Shown: positions 45,201 through 53,804, counted from the first letter of the stretch. The stretch is DNA of 64,000 bases from Myxococcaceae bacterium (GCA_019686135.1 JADGHL010000006.1:33783-97782); one strand, 5' to 3'. The notes: generated from the letters alone by a model not told the origin. Translations and numbers: made by a program.

Positions 45201-46747
45201 GGGTGGGCAGCCTGGCGCTGGGCAAGGTCGAGCTGCGCTACCGCTACGCCGACGCGCACTCCACGGCGAAGGTGCTGCTCACCTCCTCCAAAGGCGGCGA
45301 GCTGGCCCTCGACGCGAGCACCGCGCTCGACCTCTCGGCGCCCGCGGTGCGGCACGGGCTCGCCTGGAGGGACGCGCCCCTCCAGGCCACGCTGAAAGCG
45401 CAGGACTTCGATCCCTCCTTCCTCTCCAACGTCTCGGAGATGGTGCGCGAGCTGGGCGGCCGGCTGGACGCGGACGCGACGGCGCACGGCACGCTGGCCG
45501 CGCCGCAGGTGCGCGGGCGGTTGGAGTGGAAGGACGGGCGGCTGGCGCTGATGGGCTACGGCCAGTACCGCAACATCCACCTCGCCTTCGAGGGCACGAA
45601 CGACGCGATCACGTTGAAGGACCTGAGCGCGCACAGCGGCGGCGGATCGCTCCAGCTCTCCGCGCGCGGCGACCGTAAGGGCACGCAGTACTCGGTCACC
45701 GGCCAGGGTGAGTTCACTCACTTCCCGATCATCGTCGACGATCAGCTGCGCGCGCTGCTCTCCGGGCGCATGACGCTGGAGGGCGACGCCTCGAAGGAGC
45801 TGGTCTTCATCCGCAACCTCACCATCCCCGAGGCGCACATCGAGCTCCCCGAGGTCCGCACCAAGAACCTTCAGGATCTCGACCGCCGCGACGACATCAT
45901 CCTCGTCCGCCGCGGCGAACCGCTCTACGCGCGGCGCAAGAAGCAGCAGCCCGCGGCGGCCGGAGGCGGCGCCGAAGCGGGCGAGCCGGGCGCCACGCCC
46001 TCGTCGCAGGGCACGCGCTACGCGGTACTGGTGAACGCGCCGCGCAACATCTGGGTCCGCGGCACGGACGTGAACGCGGAGATCGGCCTCTCCGACGGCT
46101 TCCGCATCGAATACCAGGACTCGGCGATGCTGTTCGGCGAGGTGCGGTTCATCCGCGGCCGCGTGGACGTGCTCGGGCGCCGGTTCGACGTGTTGAAGGA
46201 TTCCCAGGTGCGCTTCGCGGGACCGGTGAAGCTGCCGTACATCAACATCACCGCCGAGCACGGGAACGAGCGCGAGAACGTCACCGTGTACACGACCATC
46301 CGCGGCCAGGGCTCGGACGTGACCATCAAGGTGTCCTCCACCCCCGCCCTCTCCGAGTCGGAGATCTACACGCTGCTCGCCACAGGGCGGCGCACGCTCA
46401 AGCGTGGGTCCGGCTCGTCGATGACGGGCGCCGAAGCGGCTTCGGTCGTCGGCGCGTACGCGGCGTCGCAGGTGAAGAAGGTGCTGGCGACGAAGGTGCC
46501 GCTGGACGTGCTGTCGATCGAAGCCGGCGCGGAGGGGCTGGCGGACGCCACGCTGGAGGCGGGCACCTACGTGACCGACAAGATCTACGTGGGCTCCATC
46601 TACCGGCTGGGCGCGGATCCGGAGAAGTACGAGAACGCGGCGGGGTTCCGGCTGGAGTATCAAATCACCCCGCGCTGGAGCTTCGAGACGGAGTACGGGA
46701 CCGCGCGCTCGGGCGGGGCGGACCTGATCTGGAGCCGCGACTACTGA
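42215..46747 (+). CDS. tamB: TamB-like (DUF490) translocation/assembly module protein
   Basis: TamB-type proteins are long periplasm-spanning beta-taco proteins anchored in the inner membrane, now linked to phospholipid transport and autotransporter or barrel assembly. The 1510-residue product has one N-terminal membrane helix (FALVVLTVIAFVLLLTVGAW, about residues 8-30), repeating beta-rich segments, and the C-terminal DUF490 region (VDVLGRRFDVLKDSQVRFAG, VSSTPALSESEIYTLLATGR). The start is TTG 42215, which overlaps the tamA-like stop as TTGA and has GGAGAGG six bases upstream. A charged Ala/Gly-rich insert (about residues 1245-1268) separates two DUF490 parts. Confidence 0.88.
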   Translation: MKRVLRRFALVVLTVIAFVLLLTVGAWFFLHTGPGERFARQRVVDSLHQVLPGNVDIGRLTLSGNTIVLLNVALYDPEGIRVAWIPRLEVTFSVFNLVQANVDLSKMRIEQPELHLVLDERGLNLVRALQKERPTPTEPGEPSTALVHVRDLQIDGATVDFEQSTLPDLAPRARVEALSVRGSFDLVGAEQRIAGHLELGGTVTSPVKGPLSLRADLHQLKETLDASSTLELAGAALDAKAHLDGTERARVDLGKLAAPEKTVKAFFPAWPLVAPLALNGSVDRRGNLATLDLHASAAGARVDVGGGVDVAKLRAEGLTVDASGVDFSKLVEKGPTSDVTLTLRATGGGTSLKTLQGTLSLSVPKAGLEGQTLGPIALEASADEGRFEIAKLRAQLPGASLTAHGSGTLEHVSVTGGLEATDLGLLGRTVGRILRPEGLPLSGTGALRFAVKGPPEHPGVSVDGTFASLQYESYQASGLSLTATVPDVLQPLDANADLRARALRIGERLFRDVRTQLVNRGRALTADVSAQGFADVSLHLEGTRDEGGEGLALSEMELRYPEAIWKLQRPSHVSWGPKGTQVDELVLESGRQRITVDGGVRGVGLDFRALVENLDLQKLPKAAIPGDLGLGGQVDAKIAAAGTTSHPSVTAQVRVRDGRVKTFEDVDVELDARWAKDRASGEVKMLALNSGVMGHFDVPTVGLLEGADRPVAIDLAVQKTRLEALFAALKVQTGLRGDAAATIHVEGSAKDPRVRIAVDSDHLQQVSGPPADLDLVVESTKDGPLVARIDLDTMGSHSYLLLTTPWRAVRFIRGPVTGEMFLTEPVHLEGAFREVPLEALAAWGVVHAGLQGKASLTLEAEGAVRSPTGKVHLAIRGATDGRIKPFDAFATVTAEERKVAFTLTALRGQTRMADLGASFAEGLGGLIAGSDPEKVQLEVEGDLGPVMLSELRSLTRTAPPDPEAREPEGVITATVRAGGTLADPRAELALFADKLGVGSLALGKVELRYRYADAHSTAKVLLTSSKGGELALDASTALDLSAPAVRHGLAWRDAPLQATLKAQDFDPSFLSNVSEMVRELGGRLDADATAHGTLAAPQVRGRLEWKDGRLALMGYGQYRNIHLAFEGTNDAITLKDLSAHSGGGSLQLSARGDRKGTQYSVTGQGEFTHFPIIVDDQLRALLSGRMTLEGDASKELVFIRNLTIPEAHIELPEVRTKNLQDLDRRDDIILVRRGEPLYARRKKQQPAAAGGGAEAGEPGATPSSQGTRYAVLVNAPRNIWVRGTDVNAEIGLSDGFRIEYQDSAMLFGEVRFIRGRVDVLGRRFDVLKDSQVRFAGPVKLPYINITAEHGNERENVTVYTTIRGQGSDVTIKVSSTPALSESEIYTLLATGRRTLKRGSGSSMTGAEAASVVGAYAASQVKKVLATKVPLDVLSIEAGAEGLADATLEAGTYVTDKIYVGSIYRLGADPEKYENAAGFRLEYQITPRWSFETEYGTARSGGADLIWSRDY

Positions 46748-46815
46748 GGTGGACGGGCTGCGCCACGGCCCGGCGTTGCGCCCGCGCGGCCGATTCGGCG
46801 CATCTTTGAGGGGAG

Positions 46816-48297
46816 ATGCCGGACTGGTTCCACGCTTCCGGATATGGGCTTGCGCGCTGGGTGCTCCAGCGCGGGCTGGCGTTCGTCTACCTGATCGCCT
46901 TCCTGGTGGCGCTAGGGCAGTTCCCGGCGCTCCTCGGCGAGCGCGGCCTGCTCCCGGTCCCGCGGTTCCTCCAACGCACGCGCTTCTGGGACTCCCCGAG
47001 CCTCTTCCACCTGCACTACTCGGACCGGATGCTGGCGGGCGTCTCGGTGACGGGAATCGTCCTGTCGCTCGTCATCCTGCTCGGGTTCCCCGACCGCTGG
47101 CCGATCGCTCTGACAGTGGGCCTCTGGCTCCTGCTCTGGGCGCTGTATTTGTCCGTCGTCAACGTCGGGCAGACGTTCTACGCCTTCGGGTGGGAGTCCC
47201 TTCTGTGCGAGGCGGGCTTTCTGGCCGCCTTCCTCGGCCCGGCGTGGACCGCGGTGCCGGCGCCGGTGATCTGGCTCTTCCGCTGGCTGCTCTTCCGCGT
47301 CGAGTTCGGCGCCGGGTTGATCAAGCTCCGCGGCGACCCCTGCTGGCGCAACCTCACCTGCCTCGACTACCACCACGAGACCCAGCCGATGCCGGGGCCG
47401 CTCTCCTGGTACTTCCATCACCTCCCGAAGCCGCTGCACCGGTGCGAGGTCCTGGGCTCACACTTCGCACAGCTCGTCGCGCCCGCGCTGCTGTTCGCGC
47501 CCCAGCCGATCGCCACCGGTTCGGCGCTGGTCATCATCATCACCCAGTCGTGGCTGGTGCTCAGCGGCAACTACTCGTGGCTGAACCTGACGACGATCCT
47601 GCTCGCGTTCCCGGCCATCGACGATCGCGCCCTCGGGCGGGTGCTGCCTCTGGACCTGCCGGCGACCACGGTGGCGGCCGGCTTCGACTGGGTCGTGGCC
47701 GCGCTCACGCTCTTGCTTCTGGCGCTCTCATGGAGACCGGCGCGGAATCTCGTCTCCTCCACGCAGCTGATGAACGCCAGCTTCGAACCGTTCCGGCTGG
47801 TCAATACCTACGGCGCCTTCGGCAGCGTGACGAAGGAGCGGCGGGAGGTGGTGATCGAAGGCACTTCCGACGACGACCCTTCGGACGACTCGGAGTGGCG
47901 CGAATACGGCTTCAAGGGCAAGCCGGGCGATCCGAAGCGTCGTCCGCGGCAGTTCGCGCCGTATCACCTGCGGCTGGATTGGCTGATGTGGTTCGCCGCG
48001 CTCTCTCCGGCGTACGCGGCGTCGTGGTTCCTGCCTTTCGTGGAGAAGCTGCTCGAGAACGACCGCGCGACGCTGAAGCTGCTCCGGCACAATCCGTTCC
48101 CGGACGCACCGCCGAAGGCGATTCGCGCCGTGCTGTACCGATACCGGTACTCCACCCGGCGCGAGCGCCGCGAAACCGGCGCGTGGTGGGTCCGAACGCG
48201 GGTGCGAACGTTTCTCCCGCCAATTCAGCTCCAGGTGGGGGAACCAGCGTCCTCCGCCTCGGCTGGCTCAGACTCCTCTTCTCGACATGTCGAATGA
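46816..48297 (+). CDS. Lipase maturation factor (LMF)-family membrane protein
   Basis: The 493-residue product has many membrane helices and motifs of the LMF family known from vertebrate LMF1: RFLQRTRFWDSPSLFHLH near residue 50, FAFGWESLLCEAGFLAAF near residue 120, FRVEFGAGLIKLRGDPCW near residue 158, LTCLDYHHETQPMPGPLSW and LVNTYGAFGSVTKERREV near residue 335. In animals LMF1 helps fold lipases in the ER; bacterial members are uncharacterised. It starts 68 bases after tamB on the same strand. No lipase gene is adjacent. Confidence 0.85.
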   Translation: MPDWFHASGYGLARWVLQRGLAFVYLIAFLVALGQFPALLGERGLLPVPRFLQRTRFWDSPSLFHLHYSDRMLAGVSVTGIVLSLVILLGFPDRWPIALTVGLWLLLWALYLSVVNVGQTFYAFGWESLLCEAGFLAAFLGPAWTAVPAPVIWLFRWLLFRVEFGAGLIKLRGDPCWRNLTCLDYHHETQPMPGPLSWYFHHLPKPLHRCEVLGSHFAQLVAPALLFAPQPIATGSALVIIITQSWLVLSGNYSWLNLTTILLAFPAIDDRALGRVLPLDLPATTVAAGFDWVVAALTLLLLALSWRPARNLVSSTQLMNASFEPFRLVNTYGAFGSVTKERREVVIEGTSDDDPSDDSEWREYGFKGKPGDPKRRPRQFAPYHLRLDWLMWFAALSPAYAASWFLPFVEKLLENDRATLKLLRHNPFPDAPPKAIRAVLYRYRYSTRRERRETGAWWVRTRVRTFLPPIQLQVGEPASSASAGSDSSSRHVE

Positions 48298-48356
48298 AGC
48301 CCGGCGCCCGGCCGATCGGCCGCCGCCAGGGAGTCGGCTGCCCGGCGCGCAACGCC

Positions 48357-49817
48357 TTACGGCAGCCGGGCGCCCACTCGGATGCCGGGAATTTGCCTGA
48401 GCACGCTCCGGGCGGCGTTGTAGCCGCACATGCCGTGCACCCCCGCGCCGGGAGGCGTGGACGCGGAGCAGAGATAGATGCCGTCGGCCGGCGTCGCGTA
48501 CGGATCGACCGAGAGCGCCGGGCGCAGAAAGAGCTGCAGCCCGTCGTTCGCGCCGCCGGCGATGTCGCCGCCGAGGCAGTTCGCGTTGTGCTGCTCCACG
48601 TCCCGGCAGCTCATCGTCGACCGCGCCAGCACCACGTCGCGGAAGCCGGGTGCGAAGCGTTCGAGCTGCGCTTCGATCCGCGCGGTCATGTCCTCGGTCG
48701 AGCCGTTCGGCACATGGCAGTACGCCCAGAGCGTGTGCCGGCCTTCAGGGGCGCGCGAGGGGTCGAAGAGGCTCGGCTGCGCCACCAGCACGAACGGGCG
48801 CTCCGGGTGGCGGCCCGCGGTGACCTCCGCTTCGCTGGACGCAATCTCCTCGAACGTGCCGCCCACGTGCACGGTCCCCGCGCGGCGGCACTCGGGCGCG
48901 CGCCACGGCACGGGCGCGGAGAGTGCGTAGTCGATTTTGAAGATCCCCGGCCCACGGCGGAAGCGGCGGAGCCGGCGGCGGAAGCGCTCCGGGAGCCTGC
49001 TCCCGGCGATCTGCTCGAGCCCCTGCGTGGACGTATCGAACAGGTACGCCCGCGCCCGGCCGAGTTGGTCCATGGCGCGGATCCGATCGCCCACCACGAG
49101 CTCGCCGCCGTGCGCGCGCAGCACCGACACCAGCGCGTCCGCGATCCGCTGCGACCCTCCGCGCGGGAGCGGCCAACCCTCTCCATGCGCGGTGATCCCG
49201 AAGAGCAGCGCGAAGGAGGCAGTGAACGGCGCGTCCAGCGGCAAAAACGCGTGCGCGGCCAGACCGGCAAGCAACGCCCGAACCCGGACGCCCTCGAAGG
49301 CCTCCGCCAGGCCCGCGGCGGAGCGCACGGCGTGCAGCCCGAAGCGCGCCGTCGTCAGCGGATGCCGCGGAACGCGCACCAGCGGCTGGAGGATGTCCCC
49401 GTAGAGCTCGCGACGGCGTTCCACGAGTGGGCCGATGAGCCGCCGGTACCTCGCGCCGTCGTCCCTCCCCAGCTGCGCAGCGGTGTCGTCGATGGAGCGC
49501 ACGAGGGCCACCGCAGTCCCGTCGTCCAGCGGGTGGGCGACGTCGACCTCCGGGAAAATCCACTCCAGCCCCTGCTGCGCGAGCCCGAGCTCGCGGAACG
49601 CGGGCGACGCCACCGCCAGCGGGTGGATCGCCGAGCACACGTCGTGGACGAACCCAGGCAGCGTGAGCCCGGCGGAGCGCGTGCCGCCACCGGCCACCGG
49701 CTGGGCTTCGTGGACGCGGACCGTCAGCCCTGCGCGGGCGAGCACGGCGGCGGCCGTCAGCCCGTTCGGCCCACTGCCCACCACGACGGCGTCCACTTCC
49801 TCCAAGCCTCCCTGCAT
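48357..49817 (-). CDS. FAD-dependent oxidoreductase, phytoene desaturase/CrtI-like
   Basis: The 486-residue product has an N-terminal dinucleotide-binding site VVVGSGPNGLTAAAVLARAG and a C-terminal FAD-binding motif GIYLCSASTPPGAGVHGMCG. The middle matches the phytoene-desaturase/amine-oxidase superfamily (PRGGSQRIADALVSVLR). Such enzymes oxidise or isomerise carotenoids or other lipids, but the substrate is not evident and no crt genes are nearby. ATG 49817 is preferred because GGGAG stands five bases upstream; ATG 49829 would add four residues. It is divergent from the globin gene. Confidence 0.85.
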   Translation of the reverse strand: MQGGLEEVDAVVVGSGPNGLTAAAVLARAGLTVRVHEAQPVAGGGTRSAGLTLPGFVHDVCSAIHPLAVASPAFRELGLAQQGLEWIFPEVDVAHPLDDGTAVALVRSIDDTAAQLGRDDGARYRRLIGPLVERRRELYGDILQPLVRVPRHPLTTARFGLHAVRSAAGLAEAFEGVRVRALLAGLAAHAFLPLDAPFTASFALLFGITAHGEGWPLPRGGSQRIADALVSVLRAHGGELVVGDRIRAMDQLGRARAYLFDTSTQGLEQIAGSRLPERFRRRLRRFRRGPGIFKIDYALSAPVPWRAPECRRAGTVHVGGTFEEIASSEAEVTAGRHPERPFVLVAQPSLFDPSRAPEGRHTLWAYCHVPNGSTEDMTARIEAQLERFAPGFRDVVLARSTMSCRDVEQHNANCLGGDIAGGANDGLQLFLRPALSVDPYATPADGIYLCSASTPPGAGVHGMCGYNAARSVLRQIPGIRVGARLP

Positions 49818-49907
49818 GACGTCTCCCATCGTCGAACATGGGGCGCCCCGCGCGACCGGACACCTCGCGGTTGTCTGTCGCCCCGGGTTCTGCTTTGAGC
49901 ATCGCGC

Positions 49908-50351
49908 ATGTCCGACGACTGGCAGCCCGGTCCCGACAACCCGCCCTGGCGCGCCCTCGGGGGCACCGAAGCGGTGAAGGCGCTCGCGGAGCGCTTCTAC
50001 GACGCGATGGAGCGCACCGAACCGGCGCTGGCCGCGCTACACAAGCGCGACGCGCAGGGCAAGGTGGACCGCGGCAGCCGCGAGCGTTTCGGGCTCTTCC
50101 TCGTCGGCTGGCTCGGCGGACCACAGGACTACATGGCGCAGTACGGGCACCCGCGGCTTCGGATGCGGCACGCGCACGTGCCCATCGACTCGAAGATGCG
50201 CGACGCCTGGCTGCGGAGCATGGCGATCGCTCTCGACGAAACCGGCGTCACCGGTAGCTTGCGCGCGTTCCTCGACGCGCGCTTCGCGCAGGTGGCGGAC
50301 TTCCTCCGCAACGTGCCGGACGAAGAGCAGGAAGAGCAGGCCGCGGGCTGA
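49908..50351 (+). CDS. Truncated haemoglobin, group II (trHbO-like)
   Basis: The 147-residue product fits group II truncated globins: FYDAMERTEPALAALH in helix B/C, the trHbO-like GHPRLRMRHAHVPI with proximal His88, and Trp101 in AWLRSM at the G8 position. Such globins bind oxygen or NO, often for detoxification or oxygen delivery. It runs head-on into the hemerythrin gene; the two stop codons abut with no intergenic base. Confidence 0.87.
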   Translation: MSDDWQPGPDNPPWRALGGTEAVKALAERFYDAMERTEPALAALHKRDAQGKVDRGSRERFGLFLVGWLGGPQDYMAQYGHPRLRMRHAHVPIDSKMRDAWLRSMAIALDETGVTGSLRAFLDARFAQVADFLRNVPDEEQEEQAAG

Positions 50352-50370
50352 TTACACGGCGGGCGGCTGC
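50336..50370. terminator. Hairpin across the abutting globin and hemerythrin stops
   Basis: GCAG-CCGC at 50336-50344 (one bulged G) pairs with GCGGCTGC at 50363-50370 around an 18-base loop containing both stop codons. It may slow both convergent polymerases. There is no T tract and the stem is short, so this is tentative. Confidence 0.25.
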
Positions 50371-50825
50371 TGTTCGTCGGCGGCCTCCAGGAGCCCGCCC
50401 TGCTCGAGCCGCTGCATCGCGCTGCGCATCCGCGCCTCGGCGTCCTCCAGCGCCGCAGCGTCCACGCGCTCCCGGAGCGCGGGCAGCACCGTCCTCTCCT
50501 CCTCAGCGACGTGGCGTTGGACAACCTCTTCGAGCTGCGCGGTCACCGTACCGAGGCGCGGATCGCGCCGCTTCATCGAGAGGATCTCGGAGATGAGCCG
50601 CTTCATCTCGTCGTGCTCGTGCAGCGAGCGGATGACCTCGCCCTCCAGGCCGTGCGCACGCAGGAGCGGATAGACGAACTGCTCCTCCAGCGCGGCGTGG
50701 AGCGTGAGCGCCTCGGTGAGCCGCCCGAGCAGCGCGACCTTGTCGCTCTCCGGGTTGGTGCGGAGCCGTTCGAAGAGGGCCTCCGCTTCACGGTGCTGCT
50801 GCATGAGAAGGTCGATCGCCGCCAT
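50352..50825 (-). CDS. Hemerythrin-like (HHE) domain protein
   Basis: The 157-residue product has the non-heme di-iron ligand pattern His11, His43-Glu47 (HAALE), His69-Glu73 (HEHDE) and His105-Glu109 (HVAEE), which is complete for an HHE domain. Bacterial members sense or bind oxygen, iron or NO. The ATG at 50825 has AGGAG six bases upstream. A nine-pair inverted repeat stands just upstream (50839-50867) and may be an operator. The globin is its convergent neighbour. Confidence 0.9.
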   Translation of the reverse strand: MAAIDLLMQQHREAEALFERLRTNPESDKVALLGRLTEALTLHAALEEQFVYPLLRAHGLEGEVIRSLHEHDEMKRLISEILSMKRRDPRLGTVTAQLEEVVQRHVAEEERTVLPALRERVDAAALEDAEARMRSAMQRLEQGGLLEAADEQQPPAV

Positions 50826-50838
50826 CGTGGCTCCTTGT

Positions 50839-50867
50839 CTTTGGGGCATGCCCGCGCTTGCCCAAAG
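50839..50867 (-). promoter_or_regulatory. Inverted repeat upstream of the hemerythrin gene
   Basis: CTTTGGG at 50839-50845 and CCCAAAG at 50861-50867 form perfect arms, extended inward by CA/TG with one bulged G. The repeat sits 14 bases before the hemerythrin ATG, just ahead of the Shine-Dalgarno sequence. It could be a regulator site or a 5' leader hairpin. No known operator consensus is matched. Confidence 0.4.
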
Positions 50868-50981
50868 GTGAGGACGCTTCGCCGGGCCACAATGGAGAAA
50901 ATGCAGCCCCGTCGGGCACAGGACGCATGCCGCGCCCCACACCGGTCCGGCGACTGACCGCCCGGCCCGGGCCGCGCGCGG

Positions 50982-53804
50982 CTACCGCTGGGTCCGCCGC
51001 CTCGCCCGTTCGCGCGCCATGTCCAGCGCGCTCACGATGCCCGCATCCTTCTTCGGTTCGCTCGCCGCGGGGGCGGGAGCCACCGCCACGACGCCCGCTT
51101 CCGGTGGCACCTCCGACGGCGGAACCGGAACCGCGGCGCCAGGCCCGGCGGAGGGCGAGCGGCCGGGACGCTCTGCGCTCTTCCGCGGCGCCGTGCGCCT
51201 GGCCATCTGCGCGGGCTGCTGCAGCACGGCGCGGAGCGCATGGTCGGTGAGCTCCGCGACGCGCTCGGGGCGGCCGGCGAGGAACCGCCGCACGAAGACC
51301 TCCGCCAGCAACATCAGGAGCGCGACGGTGACCAGCACGGGTGCGAGCGGCACCGGCGCCTCGGACTCGAGCGCGTTCTGGAAGAGCCCGGTCATCGACA
51401 GCCGCTCCACGCCGCCGGAAAGCAGCGCGAGCGCCCCCAGCGTCGCCTTCCCCTCCTTCGCCGATCCGGGCTCGAACTCCGGTGCGTACGGCAGCGCCAC
51501 CGGCGGCGCGCGCACCACGCGGTTTCCCAGCTTCACCACCGGGTGGTAGCTGCCCGGCCCGGGCAGGGTGAAGTGCGCGCCGAGGCGGTCCTCGTCCTCC
51601 CATCTCATCGCTAGCTCCGCCGGCGCGCCGCTGCCGTCCCCGCTCAGGATGAGCACCTTCGGATCCAGCTCCGCCGGGGCGTGGTCTGGATCGAAGTCGA
51701 GCGTGACGTGGAGATCGTTCCCGTGGCGGGTGGCTCGGGCCACGAAGTCGCGTGCCTCGGGCGGCTGCGGCGGCATCGTCCAGCGCACCATCTGCTCAAT
51801 CAGCGCGCGGTAGCCGCGCCAGTCGCGGATGGGTCCGGTGTACTCGCCGTCGGCCTCGGCGGTGAAGGCGACCACCCGTCCCGTCCCCTTCGGCCAGAAG
51901 GCGAGGATCGGCGCCTCGTTGTCATCGCTCGAGCGCAGCGCCACCGAGGCCTGGGGCTTTAGGTACGTCAGGTTGTAACCGCCGACGGTGGGCCACTCGT
52001 CGCGCGGGACCTTCCCGAGCAGCGTGAGATCGCCGCCCGGCTTCACCGCGACCGGCGCGTCCACGAATGCCGCGCGCGCCACGGCGATCGTCTCCTGGCT
52101 GAAGATGCGCGGCAGCGACGTCGCGTCCTCCGCGAAGTAGATCCGCCCGCCGCCGAGGGTGGCCACCTCCTGCAGAAGCGCGGCGTCCGAATCGGTCGGC
52201 TTGCCCATGCCGATCACCGACACCGTCACGTTTCTGGCGCGCAGCTCCGCGAGGATGTCCTTGTAGCGGCCGGGCTCCTCCGAGTCGTTGGCGTCGGCGA
52301 ACAGCACCACGTGCCGCGTCGCCTTGTGGCTCTCGAGGATCTTCCGGCGTCCCTCCTCCAGCGCCACGCCCACGTAGATGCCGCCGCCGCCGGAGAACGC
52401 CTGCGCCACCTTGTTGTAGGGCAGGCCGTCCTTCACCGCGGTCATCGGCACGAGCTCGTGTACCTCGGTGTCGACCACGTCCACCGAGGCTTCGTCCTCC
52501 TCGTTGAGGAGCTGCAGCGCCGCGACCGCGCCCTCGCCGGCGAGCTGCATCTTGGTGCGCCCATCCGGCACGGTGACGCCCATCGAGCACGAGCAGTCCA
52601 TCAGGATGGACATGGCGATCGCCGCCTTGCGCTGCTCCTGCCGCATCTCCAGCGACACCGGCAGAAGATCCTCCACCGGCGAACGCCGGTAGCCGCCCTC
52701 GCCGAAGGACTTGCGGCCGCCGGTCATCACCAGCCCGCCGCCGGCCTCCTTCACGTACTGCGAGATGACCTGCAGCCCGCTCTCCGAGAGCGCGCTGGCG
52801 TCCACGTTCTCCAGCACGAGCGCGCCCACGCCCTCCAGGTCCGCCATCGACAACGGGCCGGGCGGCTTCACTTCGCAGTCGATGCCCACCTCCCGCACGG
52901 TGCGCGCCAGAAGGCCGCCCCCGCCCTGCGCGCTCACCAAAAGCACGCGCGGCGGACCCTCCACGCGCAGCACCGCGCGGCCGACGTCGTTCTCCACCAC
53001 CTGATCGACCGGCGTCTCCACCTCGAGCGCGTAGGAGGCGACGCCGGGCTTGTCGATCAGATCGCGGAAGGTGAGCAGGTTCGGCCCGGGCTCGAAGCGA
53101 TAGGGCCCCTTGACCAGCGGCTGGCCGTTGCGCAGAAGCAGCACCGTGCCCTGCACCGCCTCGGTGGCGTGCACCGTGGCCGTGAGTTGGAACGGCTCCT
53201 TCACCGCGACCGACGAAGGCACGTCCAGCGCGGTCACCGCGAGATCGACGCCCGAGGTCTCGCGCGCGAGGTACCGGTAGTCGATGGCGATGCCGCGCGC
53301 GGACAGCCGCCGGGCCGCGCCGCGTGGATCGGCGCCGGTGGCCCGGCCGTCGGAGATGACCAGCACCCGCCCGGTCCGGTCCCGGGGGATCAGATCCCAC
53401 GCGCGGTCCAGCGCGGACGCGAGGTCGGACGCGTCCGGATCCACCGTCTGCGTGAAGCCGGCAAAGCGCGCGCCCCCCGCCGGAGCCACCTCCACCCGCG
53501 GCTCGCGCCCGAAGGAGATGACACCCACGCGATCGCCCGGACGACGCTCGCGCCAGGCCAGCTCGATCAGCTCCTGCGCCTGCGCCTCGGCCCCCGGCGG
53601 CATGGAACGGCTGCGATCGACGAGGATGACCAGATCGCTCCCCGCGCTCCGGCGCACCCACTGCGGCCGCGCCAGCGCCAGCACGAGAACCACCACCAGC
53701 GCCACGCGCAGCCACATCGGCGGGCCGGGCACGCGGCCGGTGCGCCAGAGCAGAAGCCCCAGGGGGATCAGCAGCAGCAGCGCCTGCGGAAAGTCGAGCC
53801 TCAT
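50982..53804 (-). CDS. Double-VWA membrane protein with GATase-like domain
   Basis: The 940-residue product begins with two membrane helices (PQALLLLIPLGLLLW and MWLRVALVVVLVLALA). A first von Willebrand A domain has a MIDAS motif in VDRSRSM near residue 70. A class-I glutamine-amidotransferase-like region (RVLLVSAQGGGGLL near residue 290) follows, then a second VWA domain with MDCSCSMG near residue 395, and a C-terminal helix (LAPVLVTVALLMLLAEVFV) before a Pro/Ala-rich tail. Both MIDAS motifs keep the DxSxS metal ligands. It is the last gene of the operon, with its ATG overlapping the permease stop as ATGA (53801-53804). Confidence 0.85.
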   Translation of the reverse strand: MRLDFPQALLLLIPLGLLLWRTGRVPGPPMWLRVALVVVLVLALARPQWVRRSAGSDLVILVDRSRSMPPGAEAQAQELIELAWRERRPGDRVGVISFGREPRVEVAPAGGARFAGFTQTVDPDASDLASALDRAWDLIPRDRTGRVLVISDGRATGADPRGAARRLSARGIAIDYRYLARETSGVDLAVTALDVPSSVAVKEPFQLTATVHATEAVQGTVLLLRNGQPLVKGPYRFEPGPNLLTFRDLIDKPGVASYALEVETPVDQVVENDVGRAVLRVEGPPRVLLVSAQGGGGLLARTVREVGIDCEVKPPGPLSMADLEGVGALVLENVDASALSESGLQVISQYVKEAGGGLVMTGGRKSFGEGGYRRSPVEDLLPVSLEMRQEQRKAAIAMSILMDCSCSMGVTVPDGRTKMQLAGEGAVAALQLLNEEDEASVDVVDTEVHELVPMTAVKDGLPYNKVAQAFSGGGGIYVGVALEEGRRKILESHKATRHVVLFADANDSEEPGRYKDILAELRARNVTVSVIGMGKPTDSDAALLQEVATLGGGRIYFAEDATSLPRIFSQETIAVARAAFVDAPVAVKPGGDLTLLGKVPRDEWPTVGGYNLTYLKPQASVALRSSDDNEAPILAFWPKGTGRVVAFTAEADGEYTGPIRDWRGYRALIEQMVRWTMPPQPPEARDFVARATRHGNDLHVTLDFDPDHAPAELDPKVLILSGDGSGAPAELAMRWEDEDRLGAHFTLPGPGSYHPVVKLGNRVVRAPPVALPYAPEFEPGSAKEGKATLGALALLSGGVERLSMTGLFQNALESEAPVPLAPVLVTVALLMLLAEVFVRRFLAGRPERVAELTDHALRAVLQQPAQMARRTAPRKSAERPGRSPSAGPGAAVPVPPSEVPPEAGVVAVAPAPAASEPKKDAGIVSALDMARERARRRTQR

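Noticed and set aside
48310..48321. Perfect palindrome GGCCGATCGGCC between convergent genes
   Set aside because: It is short, has no loop for a terminator and is expected by chance at this base composition.
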